A stretch of 64,000 bases of DNA from Candidatus Hydrogenisulfobacillus filiaventi (lineage in GTDB: Bacteria > Bacillota > Sulfobacillia > Sulfobacillales > R501): assembly GCA_902809825.1 (NCBI GenBank), contig LR778114.1, positions 186,001 to 250,000 of the forward strand, given 5' to 3'. Positions within the stretch are counted from its first letter, which is position 1; the number at the start of each line of letters is the position of its first letter. This document shows, in pieces, positions 26,735-34,876 of the stretch. A program made the position numbers and the translations under genes. The notes beneath the pieces were generated by a model. The model saw nothing but the letters and a program-made list of their open reading frames with translations, did not search any database and had not been told where the DNA came from.

Positions 26735-28070
26735 CCAGGGCCGCCTCCACCCGCAGGCGGTGGGGGCTGCGCGCCCAGCGGTCGGGTTCGCGGGCGGCGG
26801 CCTGGGCCATCTGGTCGCTCAACCGGGCCAGGGCCAGGGGCTGCTGGCCGGAACGCCGGGCGTGCCACTCCAGCAGGCGCAGCGCCGAGCCGGGGTCCTC
26901 CACCGCCACCAGGCGGGAGACCGCCTCCACCAGCCGGCCGGTTTCACCATCGGCGAGGGCGGCGTCCACGGCCCGGTTCGCCTCTGAGACCGGGTCGCGC
27001 GGGGGACGCCCCTCGGCGAGGTCTCCCAGTGCTTCCCAGGCCAGCCGGCCCACCGCGGGCCACAAGTAATGGCGGGCGGTGGCCAGAGCCCGTTCGCGGA
27101 GGGGGGTGTAGCGCCCGGGGTCGCGGGCCACCTCCTGCAGGAGGCGGGCCAGTGCGGCGGGGTCGGGTTCGAAGAGGTAACCCAAGGCGGCCAGCCACTC
27201 GTCGCCGCTGCGGGTGAAATACCGGAGGTGTCCAGGGATCAGGAGCGCGGTGTCGGGGGTGGCGAAGTCGCGGGTGGCGCCGCGGGCGCTGGTCACCACC
27301 AGGGTCCCGGCTGCCATGGCCTCCAGCACCGGCAGCCCGAACCCCTCCCCCCGGTAGGGCAGCACCAGCGCCGATGCCTGTTGCAGGAGGGCATCCCGTT
27401 CGGCGGGAGGAAGAAAGCGGTCCAGCACCCGGACGCGGGGCCAGATGCGGGGATAGCGCTGCTCCAGCTGGGGCAGCAGACTTTGGCCGGCATAGAAGGT
27501 GTCGAGGCCGGTAACCTTCAGCACCAGCTCCGCCGGCGCCGACGGCTCCCCGCCGAAGGCGCGGTCGAAGGCGTCCACCAGGATGTCGATCCCCTTGCGG
27601 TAGATGGGACCGCCGAGAAAGAGAAAGCGGGCCGGCCCCGGCGCGGGGGGCAGCAAGCGGGCGGCCGTCTGCGGGATGCCGTTGGGGACTACCCGGATGC
27701 GGTCCGGGTCCAGGCCGCTCTGCACCCACCCCGCCTTGCAGGCCAGGGAGGGCACCCAGATGGTGTCCGCCTGCCGGGCAGGTCCTACCCAGGCTGCCGG
27801 CACCGGCCCGCTCTCCCAGGGCTGGATGACCACCAGCCGGCCATGCGGCGGCCGGTCCCAGACCGGCGGCCAGATCTGGCGGATGGTGACGTCGGCCGCT
27901 CCCCAGGCGGGGGTGCGCCGGGGCAGGTCGGCGGGCGGGGTGCCCTCCCAGGCCTCTACCGCCACTGCCGCGCCGGCCGGTGCGGTGGCCAGCAGGGCCC
28001 GGGCCAGGTCCCGGTTGACCATACCGTAACTGCCCTCCTGGAAGAAGGAGCCTTGAATGAGGACGCGCAT
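26577..28070 (-). CDS. Glycosyltransferase family 4, module A (C-terminus out of frame)
   Basis: The N-terminal 440 residues form a complete GT4 enzyme: VLIQGSFFQEGSYGMVNRDL, GRLVVIQPWESGPVP, DTIWVPSLACKAGWVQSGL, VVPNGIP, FLGGPIYRKGIDILVDAF, LVLPYRGEGFGLPVLEAM and a helical tail. I favour ATG 28,070; ATG 28,100 and 28,124 are possible in the same frame. After about 26,735 the frame becomes Cys/Ser/Arg-rich nonsense up to its stop at 26,577, while sensible sequence continues in another frame (module B). The change falls at a GGGGGG run. Either the gene is broken or two transferases were fused in the ancestor. The GT4 domain itself looks functional. Confidence 0.72.
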   Translation of the reverse strand: MRVLIQGSFFQEGSYGMVNRDLARALLATAPAGAAVAVEAWEGTPPADLPRRTPAWGAADVTIRQIWPPVWDRPPHGRLVVIQPWESGPVPAAWVGPARQADTIWVPSLACKAGWVQSGLDPDRIRVVPNGIPQTAARLLPPAPGPARFLFLGGPIYRKGIDILVDAFDRAFGGEPSAPAELVLKVTGLDTFYAGQSLLPQLEQRYPRIWPRVRVLDRFLPPAERDALLQQASALVLPYRGEGFGLPVLEAMAAGTLVVTSARGATRDFATPDTALLIPGHLRYFTRSGDEWLAALGYLFEPDPAALARLLQEVARDPGRYTPLRERALATARHYLWPAVGRLAWEALGDLAEGRPPRDPVSEANRAVDAALADGETGRLVEAVSRLVAVEDPGSALRLLEWHARRSGQQPLALARLSDQMAQAAAREPDRWARSPHRLRVEAALAPRRPGPPAPSAPAWRPCAGVCRSSSAAAARCGSSPATPRAWALCWRRSCPG

Positions 28071-28153
28071 GGCGTTGTCCCAGCCTCCTGCCGCGGTCAT
28101 CGTTTCCCCGACAGGATTCGCCACCGGGCGCGGAATGCCTGCCGGAAGCGGGT

Positions 28154-29011
28154 TTAAGCGCGGCCGGGCGGTAGGGCCAGGGCCTGGCGGAGGATGGCGG
28201 CCTCATCCCGGGCTTGCATGACGGCCAGGCCGGCTTCCTCCCGACGCCGCCGGGCAGGGGGGTGGTCCACCAGTTCCCGCACCGCATCCACCAGGTCCTC
28301 GTAACGCGCGAAGCGCACCGCCCCCCGGAGGTCGGGGTCGAGGTCGGCGGGTGCGCTCACTTCCGACACCACCGCCTTGCGGTTGGCCAGGAGGTAGAAC
28401 ACCCGCACGAACTCGAAGATGGCGGCGGGGTAATAGTGGACGTTGAGTACCACCTTGCTGCGGGCGATCACGGCGTCGCGGGCCGTCCCATACACCCCGA
28501 AGAGCTGCGCTACCCGCAGGCCGTTGCGGCGCAGGGCTTCCAGCACTGCCATCCGGCGCGGGTTCAAGGAGCCGTAGAAAAGGACATCGATGTCCGGGTC
28601 AGGGCAGACGGGGATGCGGGTCAGTTCGGGTACGTAGCCCAGGGGTACGTGGCGGACGCGGAGAGCCGGGGTATAGCCAGCCAGGCGGCGGAGGTTCTCG
28701 CGGCTGTAGTCCCACACCGGGCGGGTGGCGGCCACGGCCAGGGTGCGCCGGAACCAAACCGAGGCGGGGTCCAGCTGCTCCAGGTTGTAGACAATGGCGG
28801 TCGGAGGCAGGCGGGCAATGAGGGGATCTGGCAGCAGCTGCGCCCCCAGCAGGATGACGGGCATGCCTGGCGGCAGCCGGTTCTCCCCCCGGGTGACTGC
28901 CACATCCAAGCGGCGGAGGCCGCCCTCCAGCAGGTCGGCCACCTCGGCGAAGGCGTCGGCGTGGACATAGCCTGGCGGCCGGATGATGGTGATGTGGCAG
29001 GCCTGCCCCAC
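28154..29011 (-). CDS. Glycosyltransferase-like protein (CgeB/GT1-type fold)
   Basis: This 285-residue protein has AIVYNLEQLDPASVWF, VWDYSRENLRRL, RVRHVPLGYVPEL, DIDVLFYGSLNPRRMAVLEAL, GVYGTARDAVIARSKVVLNVHYYP and EFVRVFYLLANRKAVVSE. This series is common to glycosyltransferase-like proteins of spore-coat and polysaccharide loci, where the donor pocket is formed by the N-V-H-Y and E-x-V-R segments. It is the first gene of the minus-strand transferase run and lies just upstream of module A. Substrate unknown; the enzymatic role is inferred from fold-like motifs and neighbours. Confidence 0.65.
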   Translation of the reverse strand: MGQACHITIIRPPGYVHADAFAEVADLLEGGLRRLDVAVTRGENRLPPGMPVILLGAQLLPDPLIARLPPTAIVYNLEQLDPASVWFRRTLAVAATRPVWDYSRENLRRLAGYTPALRVRHVPLGYVPELTRIPVCPDPDIDVLFYGSLNPRRMAVLEALRRNGLRVAQLFGVYGTARDAVIARSKVVLNVHYYPAAIFEFVRVFYLLANRKAVVSEVSAPADLDPDLRGAVRFARYEDLVDAVRELVDHPPARRRREEAGLAVMQARDEAAILRQALALPPGRA

Positions 29012-29138
29012 CCCGGTGCCTCCTTCCGTGCGCCCTTCCCGCAGCCTTCCCTCAGGTATACGTATGCACGGTAGGGGCGGTGACTACCGGAGTAAGCGAG
29101 GAGGGCCCTCGGTGGCCGGCGCCGGGGGCCGGATGTGG

Positions 29139-30752
29139 TTAGGACTCGGCTGTGCGCCGCGCCTGGCCGTTGGCCAGGGCGCGGGTGTCGGCCTGAGCGT
29201 AGAGGCTATCCAGGTCGTGCCCGTTGCCCAGCGCCGCCAGGCCCCAGCGGACGTGCAGGACCGGGGTGGTGGCGGCCAGGGCCTGGACCGCCCCGGTCAG
29301 CTGCCGCCGGGCCCGGGCCGGCGGCAGCGGCAGCACCACGCCGAAACCGGCGCCGCTCAGGCGGCCGACCAGCACTCCCCGGGCCAGCCAGCCGGACAGG
29401 GTGCGCCCGACTTCCCCTAGGAGGTGGTCGGCGGCCCGTTGCCCGCGGGCGGCAGCCACGGCCTCCAGGCCATCCAGCGCCAGCACTCCCAGGCAGAAAG
29501 GACGCCCTTCGTGGCGGGCGGTGCCCAGTTCATGGGTGGCCCGGGCCCAGAAGGCCCCCCGCGTGAGCACGCCGGTGACGGGGTCGATATCCAGTAGCTG
29601 TTGGGTGGCGTCCACGGTCTGGTCGAGGTCCCAGGCCATTACGTCCTCGACAATGGGGACCAGGTCCTCCCCGCCGGTGGCCCGGAGCTGGCGGGCGAGG
29701 TCGGCCGTGAGGCGGCGGTGGGCGGAGACATACCAGGCCAGGTTGACGCCCCAGGCCTGATGCACCGTCGCCACGCGTTCCGCCGCTCGCACGTCGCTGA
29801 TGTCCAGCCGACCCCGCAGGAGGTTGCCCAGGTGGGCCCGGACGGCGGTCCGTAGCTCCCGGGCGGTGGCGGCATCGGTGACCACGGCGTTGAACGGCGG
29901 CTCGGTCAGACGGGCCAGAAAGGCGTCGAGGGCGGGTTCCATCGCGCCCGCCAGGAGTTCCTGACGGGACTCCAGGCGGGAGAGGCGGGCGTCGCGGAGG
30001 GATTCCGCCACCGCCTGCGCCAGGGGGCGGTGGTGGAGCCCGGCCAAGCGGTGGCCGTCGGGGTCGGGGACGGGAACGTAGGTCCGCCACCCGGCCTCCG
30101 GCGCCGCCAGCCCGAAGCCCTGCCCGTAGCGGATGCCGAGCCGGAGCAGGGTTTCCGCCTGGGCGGGCAGTTCCACCCCTTCCGCCACTAGCCGCACCGC
30201 CGTCGGGGCGGTCCACCGCACCAGCAGCTCCAACAGGCGGTCGGCGGCGGGATCGTGGCCGACGCCCTGGACCAGGGCCCGGTCGATCTTGATCCACTCC
30301 GGTTCCAGCCGCAGCAGGCGCAGGGGGTCGGCCTGCCCGACCCCCCAGTCGTCGAGGGCGACGGCGGCCCCCAGCTTCCGGGCCTGGCGGGCCCGGTCGG
30401 CCCAGGTGGCGAAGTCGGCTTCCGACTCCGGGATCTCCAGCACCAGGTCGCGCCAGGCGAGCCCGGCCGGCAGCCCCTCGGTCAGCAGGGCGGTGAAGAG
30501 GGCGGGATTGACGTTCAGGAACAGCAGGGTGCCCCCCGGGCGGGCGGGGGCTGCCTGCAGCGCCAGGCGCTGCGCCTCCTCCAGCACCGCCGGCAGCTGG
30601 CGGGCCCGCTGCGCGGCCCGTTTCAGGGGCAGGAACCCGTCCGCCTCCCGCCCCCGGCGGCGGGCTAGGGCTTCGTGGCCCAAGACCCGTCCCGACCACA
30701 GGTCCACCACCGGCTGAAACACCACCGCAATCTCCTCCCGGATGTCCGTCAT
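29139..30752 (-). CDS. EAL - globin sensor - degenerate GGDEF protein
   Basis: A 537-residue signalling protein. Residues 7-225 are an EAL phosphodiesterase domain with the catalytic set visible: E27-A-L, N80 in FLNVNP, E106 in LEIPE, D134-D135 in ALDDWG, K155 in IKID, E191 in VAEGVE. Residues 268-360 match a globin-coupled sensor: TVHQAWGVNLAWYVSAHRRL aligns with the proximal-histidine helix of HemAT-type sensors, making H331 the likely haem ligand. Residues 385-530 are GGDEF-like, but the active-site loop reads SGAGF (466-470), so cyclase activity is unlikely. It probably hydrolyses c-di-GMP in response to oxygen or another haem ligand. It is the nearest regulator to the polysaccharide locus. 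Confidence 0.85.
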   Translation of the reverse strand: MTDIREEIAVVFQPVVDLWSGRVLGHEALARRRGREADGFLPLKRAAQRARQLPAVLEEAQRLALQAAPARPGGTLLFLNVNPALFTALLTEGLPAGLAWRDLVLEIPESEADFATWADRARQARKLGAAVALDDWGVGQADPLRLLRLEPEWIKIDRALVQGVGHDPAADRLLELLVRWTAPTAVRLVAEGVELPAQAETLLRLGIRYGQGFGLAAPEAGWRTYVPVPDPDGHRLAGLHHRPLAQAVAESLRDARLSRLESRQELLAGAMEPALDAFLARLTEPPFNAVVTDAATARELRTAVRAHLGNLLRGRLDISDVRAAERVATVHQAWGVNLAWYVSAHRRLTADLARQLRATGGEDLVPIVEDVMAWDLDQTVDATQQLLDIDPVTGVLTRGAFWARATHELGTARHEGRPFCLGVLALDGLEAVAAARGQRAADHLLGEVGRTLSGWLARGVLVGRLSGAGFGVVLPLPPARARRQLTGAVQALAATTPVLHVRWGLAALGNGHDLDSLYAQADTRALANGQARRTAES

Positions 30753-30992
30753 GGGCGACGCCTCCTTTCCGTGACGCGCCTGGCTGCGGGGCCGGGGGCC
30801 CCGGCGGCCTGCACCCCTGGTTGCCCGTTCCGCGGGGACTTACCGGAAGCATTCGCCTTTGAGGGACGGCATCCTTTTCCGGGCCCTTTCCCGTCGCCAA
30901 TAGGGGATGCGGCGGTAGCGAAGGGGATGTCCCCGCGGTCGGTTCGTGGTACGAGATGAACCAGGGACAGGCAGGGAAAGGGGGCGGCCGGC

Positions 30993-33302
30993 ATGGGAGC
31001 CAACCCGATCTGGCAGGCGGAGGAGCTGGCGCGGTTTCTGCACTGTCCCCGGCGGGTCTACCTGGACCGCCGGGCCGGGAGGCATCCGGCGGGGCCGGAG
31101 CTGGCGGCCCGGGCGGCGGAGACCCGTGCCCGCCTGCAGGCGGGGGCGGCGGTGGTGGAGGAGGCGGTGCTGACGGACGGCCGGCTGACGGCCCGTTTTC
31201 CCTGCTTGGAACGGGAGGCCGGCGCTTCCCGCCTGGGGTCCTTCCGCTACCGGCCGCGGGTGGCGGCGGCGGACGGGCGGGATCTGGTGGACGGCCTGCT
31301 GACCGCCCTGGCCGGGCTGCCCCTGCTGACGGCGCTGCAAGGGGCGGAGCCCGCCATCCGTCTGGCCGGGGCGGGCGGCGGGGAGGTGGACTTCGATCCC
31401 GCTCGGGGCCGCGCCTTCGTTCACTGGGCCCGCCAGCGGTTGGAGGCCTTCCTGGCCGCGGGGGAGGAGCCCTATCCCCACCCGGTGGCGGCCTGTGCTG
31501 CCTGCCCTTGGCAGGCGGCCTGCCGGGCGCGGCGGGAGGGGGATGACCACCTGAGCCTGGTGGCCGGCATCCGCCCCCGCCAGATCCGGCTCCTGGAGGT
31601 GGCCGGCATCCGCACCGTGGCCGGCCTGGCGGCCAGCGGGCCGGAGACGCGGGTGCCCGGCCTGGGCCGGGCCACCCTGGAGCGGTTGCGCCTACAGGCC
31701 CGCCTGCAGCTGGAGGCCCGCCGCCGCGGCTCCCCGGTGACGGTGGTGCTGCCGGCGGAGCCCGGGCGCGGCTTGGCCCGGCTGCCGGCGCCCGCGCCCG
31801 GAGACCTGGGGGCGGGGGTGGAGGAGCAGCCGGGGGCTGACGGCGGGGTGCGGGTGACGGCCGTATGGTGGGGTCGACTGAACGCCCCCGCGCAGGTGTC
31901 CCGGACCGCCGGGGAGGAGGGGCACCTCTTCCGGGTGCTGGCGGAGGCCCTGGCCGGGCTGGCCGCCGCCGGCGGGGACCTGGCCCGCCGCCACCCGGCG
32001 TTGTGGGCGGTGCTGACCCGGCAGGAGCCGCGCTTCCGGGGCCTGGTGCCCGGGCAGCCCCTGCTGCAGCCGGGGGAGAGCCCGCAGGCGGCAGCCCGCC
32101 GGCTGGCCCTGCTGCTGGATCACTCCTACCTGGTGGTGCAGGGGCCGCCGGGCACCGGCAAGACCTGGACCGGGGCCGCGCTGGTGGTGGACCTGCTGCG
32201 GGCGGGGCGGCGGGTGGGGGTGATGGCGCACAGCCACCAGGTGGTGGCCCATCTGTTGGAGGGGGTGGCGGCCGCGGCTGCCGGGGCCGGGCTGTCCGTA
32301 CCCATGCTGCAGAAGGTAAGCGGTCCCGGGCAGGCGGCGCGGGTGCCGGACCTGCAGGTGGTGACCGCAGCCCGCCGGGTGGAGCGGGCGCTTCGGGACC
32401 GGCAGCCGGTGCTGGTAGGCGGGACCGCCTGGCTGTTCGCGCGCCGGGCGCTGACGGGGAAGCTGGATGTGCTGGTGATGGACGAAGCCGGCCAGCTCAG
32501 CCTCGCCGACGCCCTGGCGGCCGGACAGGCGGCGGATGCCCTCATCCTGCTGGGGGACCCCCGTCAGCTCAACCAGCCGGTGCAGGGTTCGCATCCGCCG
32601 GGGGCGGCGGTGTCGGTGCTGGAGCACCTGCTGGAGGGGCGGCCCATCGTGCCGCCGGAGCGGGGCATCTTTCTGGACGAGAGCCGGCGCCTGCATCCCG
32701 ACCTGGCCGGCTTCCTTTCCCGCTGGGTATACGAGGGCCGGCTGCGCGCCCATCCCGCCTGCGCCGGGCAGGCGGTGGGCGGCGGGAAACCCTGGGCGGG
32801 CACCGGGCTCCGCTTTGTGCCGGTTGCCCACCATGGCCGCCGCACCGCCTCCCCCGAGGAGGGGGAAGTGGTGGCCCGCCTCTGGCAGGCGCTGGTGGGA
32901 CGGCCCTGGCGGGGCCGCAGCGGACGCCTGCGCCGCCTGGGACCCGAGGATGTGCTGGTGGTGGCCCCCTTCAACGCCCAGGTCACCCTGCTCCAGCACC
33001 TCCTGCCGCCGGGGGCGCGGGTGGGCACGGTGGACAAGTTCCAGGGCCAGGAGGCCCCGGTGGTCCTCTACAGCCTGGCTGCCTCCTCCCTGGAGGACCT
33101 GCCGCGGGGGGCGGAGTTCCTCTTCAGTCTCAACCGCCTCAACGTGGCGGTATCCCGCGCCCAGGCCCTGGCGGTGCTGGTGGCCAACCCGGGCCTCCTT
33201 ACCGCCGCCCCGCCGGGGCTGGAGGCCCTGGCGCTGATGAACACCGTGGCGGCGCTGGTGCTGGAGGCCACGGTGGTGCCGCCGGAGGCCACGGGGCCTT
33301 AA
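30993..33302 (+). CDS. TM0106-like RecB-type iron-sulfur protein fused to a Dna2/UPF1-type SF1 helicase
   Basis: This 769-residue protein starts at ATG 30,993. The N-terminus carries a Cas4/AddB-like cysteine set: C18 in FLHCPRR and C168, C171, C177 in CAACPWQAAC, expected to hold a 4Fe-4S cluster. A helix-hairpin-helix-like segment (residues 190-240) follows. The SF1 helicase has Walker A GPPGTGKT (384-391), MDEAGQLS, LLGDPRQLNQPV, VDKFQGQEAPVV and LNVAVSRAQ. Usual TM0106-family proteins exceed 1,000 residues and carry a nuclease Lys motif and an RNase H-like middle. I see neither here, so this may be a helicase that has lost nuclease function. It converges with the tusA-like gene, overlapping by 4 bases. 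Confidence 0.82.
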   Translation: MGANPIWQAEELARFLHCPRRVYLDRRAGRHPAGPELAARAAETRARLQAGAAVVEEAVLTDGRLTARFPCLEREAGASRLGSFRYRPRVAAADGRDLVDGLLTALAGLPLLTALQGAEPAIRLAGAGGGEVDFDPARGRAFVHWARQRLEAFLAAGEEPYPHPVAACAACPWQAACRARREGDDHLSLVAGIRPRQIRLLEVAGIRTVAGLAASGPETRVPGLGRATLERLRLQARLQLEARRRGSPVTVVLPAEPGRGLARLPAPAPGDLGAGVEEQPGADGGVRVTAVWWGRLNAPAQVSRTAGEEGHLFRVLAEALAGLAAAGGDLARRHPALWAVLTRQEPRFRGLVPGQPLLQPGESPQAAARRLALLLDHSYLVVQGPPGTGKTWTGAALVVDLLRAGRRVGVMAHSHQVVAHLLEGVAAAAAGAGLSVPMLQKVSGPGQAARVPDLQVVTAARRVERALRDRQPVLVGGTAWLFARRALTGKLDVLVMDEAGQLSLADALAAGQAADALILLGDPRQLNQPVQGSHPPGAAVSVLEHLLEGRPIVPPERGIFLDESRRLHPDLAGFLSRWVYEGRLRAHPACAGQAVGGGKPWAGTGLRFVPVAHHGRRTASPEEGEVVARLWQALVGRPWRGRSGRLRRLGPEDVLVVAPFNAQVTLLQHLLPPGARVGTVDKFQGQEAPVVLYSLAASSLEDLPRGAEFLFSLNRLNVAVSRAQALAVLVANPGLLTAAPPGLEALALMNTVAALVLEATVVPPEATGP

Positions 33303-33586
33303 AACAGCCGGATACCGGCTACCCGGTCGCCGTCAAGACCGCGGCCCCCCAGCCGGCTGCCGGGCCCGCGCCGCAGGCGCACCGCCCAGCCCCCGGGGCC
33401 TTCCTCCACCCCGGTCACCTCCACCGCCACCATCCGCGCCCAGGCCTGGAGGTCGGCGGCCACTGCCGAGCGGTCGGTCAGGATCGTCAGGGTCCCACCG
33501 GCATCCAGCCGGCGCATCGCCTCCCGTGCGGCGATGATCGGGGGGGCTCACCCGAAGCCGCGCACGTCGAGCACCCGGTCGCTCAT
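33299..33586 (-). CDS. TusA/SirA-family sulfur carrier with UGA at the catalytic cysteine position
   Basis: From ATG 33,586 (GGGAGGG, 7 bases upstream) the frame reads MSDRVLDVRGFG, then TGA at 33,550-33,548, then APPIIAAREAMRRLDAGG and on to the stop at 33,299. Read through, it gives 95 residues. TusA proteins have the pattern L-D-x-R-G-x-x-C-P-x-P; here the UGA falls exactly on the Cys. The rest (TLTILTD, WARMVAVEVTGVEE) matches the TusA beta-alpha fold. A hairpin suited to a bacterial SECIS follows the UGA. So this is either a selenocysteine-containing TusA-like protein or a gene killed by a Cys-to-stop mutation. TusA proteins relay persulfide sulfur. SelA/B/C/D are not in the window. Confidence 0.6.
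33515..33536 (-). promoter_or_regulatory. Candidate bacterial SECIS hairpin
   Basis: Eleven bases after the in-frame TGA of the tusA-like gene, CATCGCC and GGCGATG form a perfect 7-bp stem around the 8-base loop GCACGGGA. The loop opens with G and begins 18 bases after the TGA, within the spacing and loop rules accepted for bacterial selenocysteine insertion elements. The hairpin lies inside coding sequence, as bacterial SECIS elements do. In a GC-rich genome short stems are common, so alone it is only suggestive. Confidence 0.45.
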
Positions 33587-33711
33587 TGGCCTACCCTCCC
33601 CTTGCGGCCGCTAGGGGCGGCCCGTCTGGCGCCAGCATAGCCGGGGCGGGCGCGACTGCCCACGGGCGGAAGCCGCACCGGCCGGGGGCCGGCGGGGCCG
33701 GCCGGCGCCAT

Positions 33712-33739
33712 CCCGGGTGCAGTTCCCGCTGCACCCGGG
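33712..33739. promoter_or_regulatory. Perfect inverted repeat upstream of mtnA
   Basis: CCCGGGTGCAG and CTGCACCCGGG form a perfect 11-bp inverted repeat with 6 bases between. It sits in the 220-base divergent region between the tusA-like gene and mtnA, just before a possible -10 (TATGCT at 33,757). It may be an operator or a terminator-like hairpin. Confidence 0.4.
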
Positions 33740-33808
33740 TCGCGGCCCCGGCGTGCTATGCTGTGGACGGCGGTCCGGTACCGCACGAATCCGGTGTGGA
33801 GGGAAGCC

Positions 33809-34876
33809 ATGCAGACCGTCCCCGCTCCCGCGACCTGGTTCAGCGTGCGTTGGCAGGAGGGGCGCCTGGTCATCCTGGACCAGCGCCGGCTGCCCCTGGA
33901 GGAGGTCTATGTAGCCCTGGAGAGCCCGGGGGATGTGTTTCAGGCCATTCGCGACCTGATGGTGCGGGGGGCGCCCGCCATCGGGCTGGTGGCGGCCTGG
34001 GGCCTGGTGCTGGCGGCGGAGGGCAGTGCCGCCCCCGACGGGCCGGCGCTGGTGGCGGAGCTGGAGGCGGTGGCGGCGGAGCTGGCCACCGCCCGTCCCA
34101 CCGCCGTCAACCTGAGCTGGGCCCTGACCCGCATGCTGGCGCGGGCCCGGGCGGCCGGCGCGGGCGGGCCGGCGGCGGTCCGGGCTGCCCTGGCGGCGGA
34201 GGCGGCGGCCATCCAGGCCGAGGATGAGGCGGCGGGCCGGGCCATGGGCGAGCACCTGCTGGCCCTGCTGCCCGAGGGGGAGGCCGGCATCCTGACCCAC
34301 TGCAACGCGGGGCAGCTGGCGACCAGCCGCTACGGCACCGCGCTGGCCCCCATCTACCTGGGGGTGGAACGCGGGCGCCGTTTCCGGGTCTACGCCGACG
34401 AGACCCGACCGGTATTGCAGGGGGCCCGCCTCACCGCCTGGGAGCTGGCGCGCCTGGGGGTGGACACCACCCTCATCTGTGACGACATGGCCGCCAGCGT
34501 CCTGCAGCAGGGGAAGGTGGACGCCGTCATCGTAGGGGCCGACCGCATTGCCGCCAACGGGGATACGGCCAACAAGATCGGGACCCTGGGGGTGGCCCTC
34601 ATGGCCCGCTATTTCGGGGTCCCCTTTTATGTGGCCGCCCCCTTGTCCACGGTGGACTTCGCCCTGCCCGACGGGCGGGCTATCCCCATTGAGGAGCGGC
34701 CGCCGGAGGAGGTGACCGAGGGCCTGGGCCGCCGCATCGCCCCGCCGGGGGTGAAGGTCTACAATCCCGCCTTCGACGTGACGCCGCACGACCTCATCAC
34801 CGCCATCGTCACCGAGCGGGGGGTGGCGCGCCCGCCCTTGGGGGCGGCGCTGGCCCGCCTGGCGGGGCGGGGCTAG
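33809..34876 (+). CDS. mtnA: S-methyl-5-thioribose-1-phosphate isomerase
   Basis: The enzyme isomerises methylthioribose 1-phosphate to methylthioribulose 1-phosphate in the methionine salvage pathway. The 355-residue protein has the family motifs MVRGAPAIG, LTHCNAGQLATSRYGTALAP with the catalytic Cys, and VIVGADRIAANGDTANKIGT with the catalytic Asp. The start is ATG 33,809 after GGAGGG; the frame is open to 33,758. It overlaps the stop of the opposing LuxR-type gene by 4 bases. No other salvage genes are nearby, so it works as a lone gene here. It could alternatively act on a ribose 1,5-bisphosphate-type substrate, as some relatives do. Confidence 0.92.
   Translation: MQTVPAPATWFSVRWQEGRLVILDQRRLPLEEVYVALESPGDVFQAIRDLMVRGAPAIGLVAAWGLVLAAEGSAAPDGPALVAELEAVAAELATARPTAVNLSWALTRMLARARAAGAGGPAAVRAALAAEAAAIQAEDEAAGRAMGEHLLALLPEGEAGILTHCNAGQLATSRYGTALAPIYLGVERGRRFRVYADETRPVLQGARLTAWELARLGVDTTLICDDMAASVLQQGKVDAVIVGADRIAANGDTANKIGTLGVALMARYFGVPFYVAAPLSTVDFALPDGRAIPIEERPPEEVTEGLGRRIAPPGVKVYNPAFDVTPHDLITAIVTERGVARPPLGAALARLAGRG

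Noticed and set aside
31865-33640. 591-codon plus-strand frame within the helicase gene
   Set aside because: Out of frame with all helicase motifs; typical third-position GC shadow.
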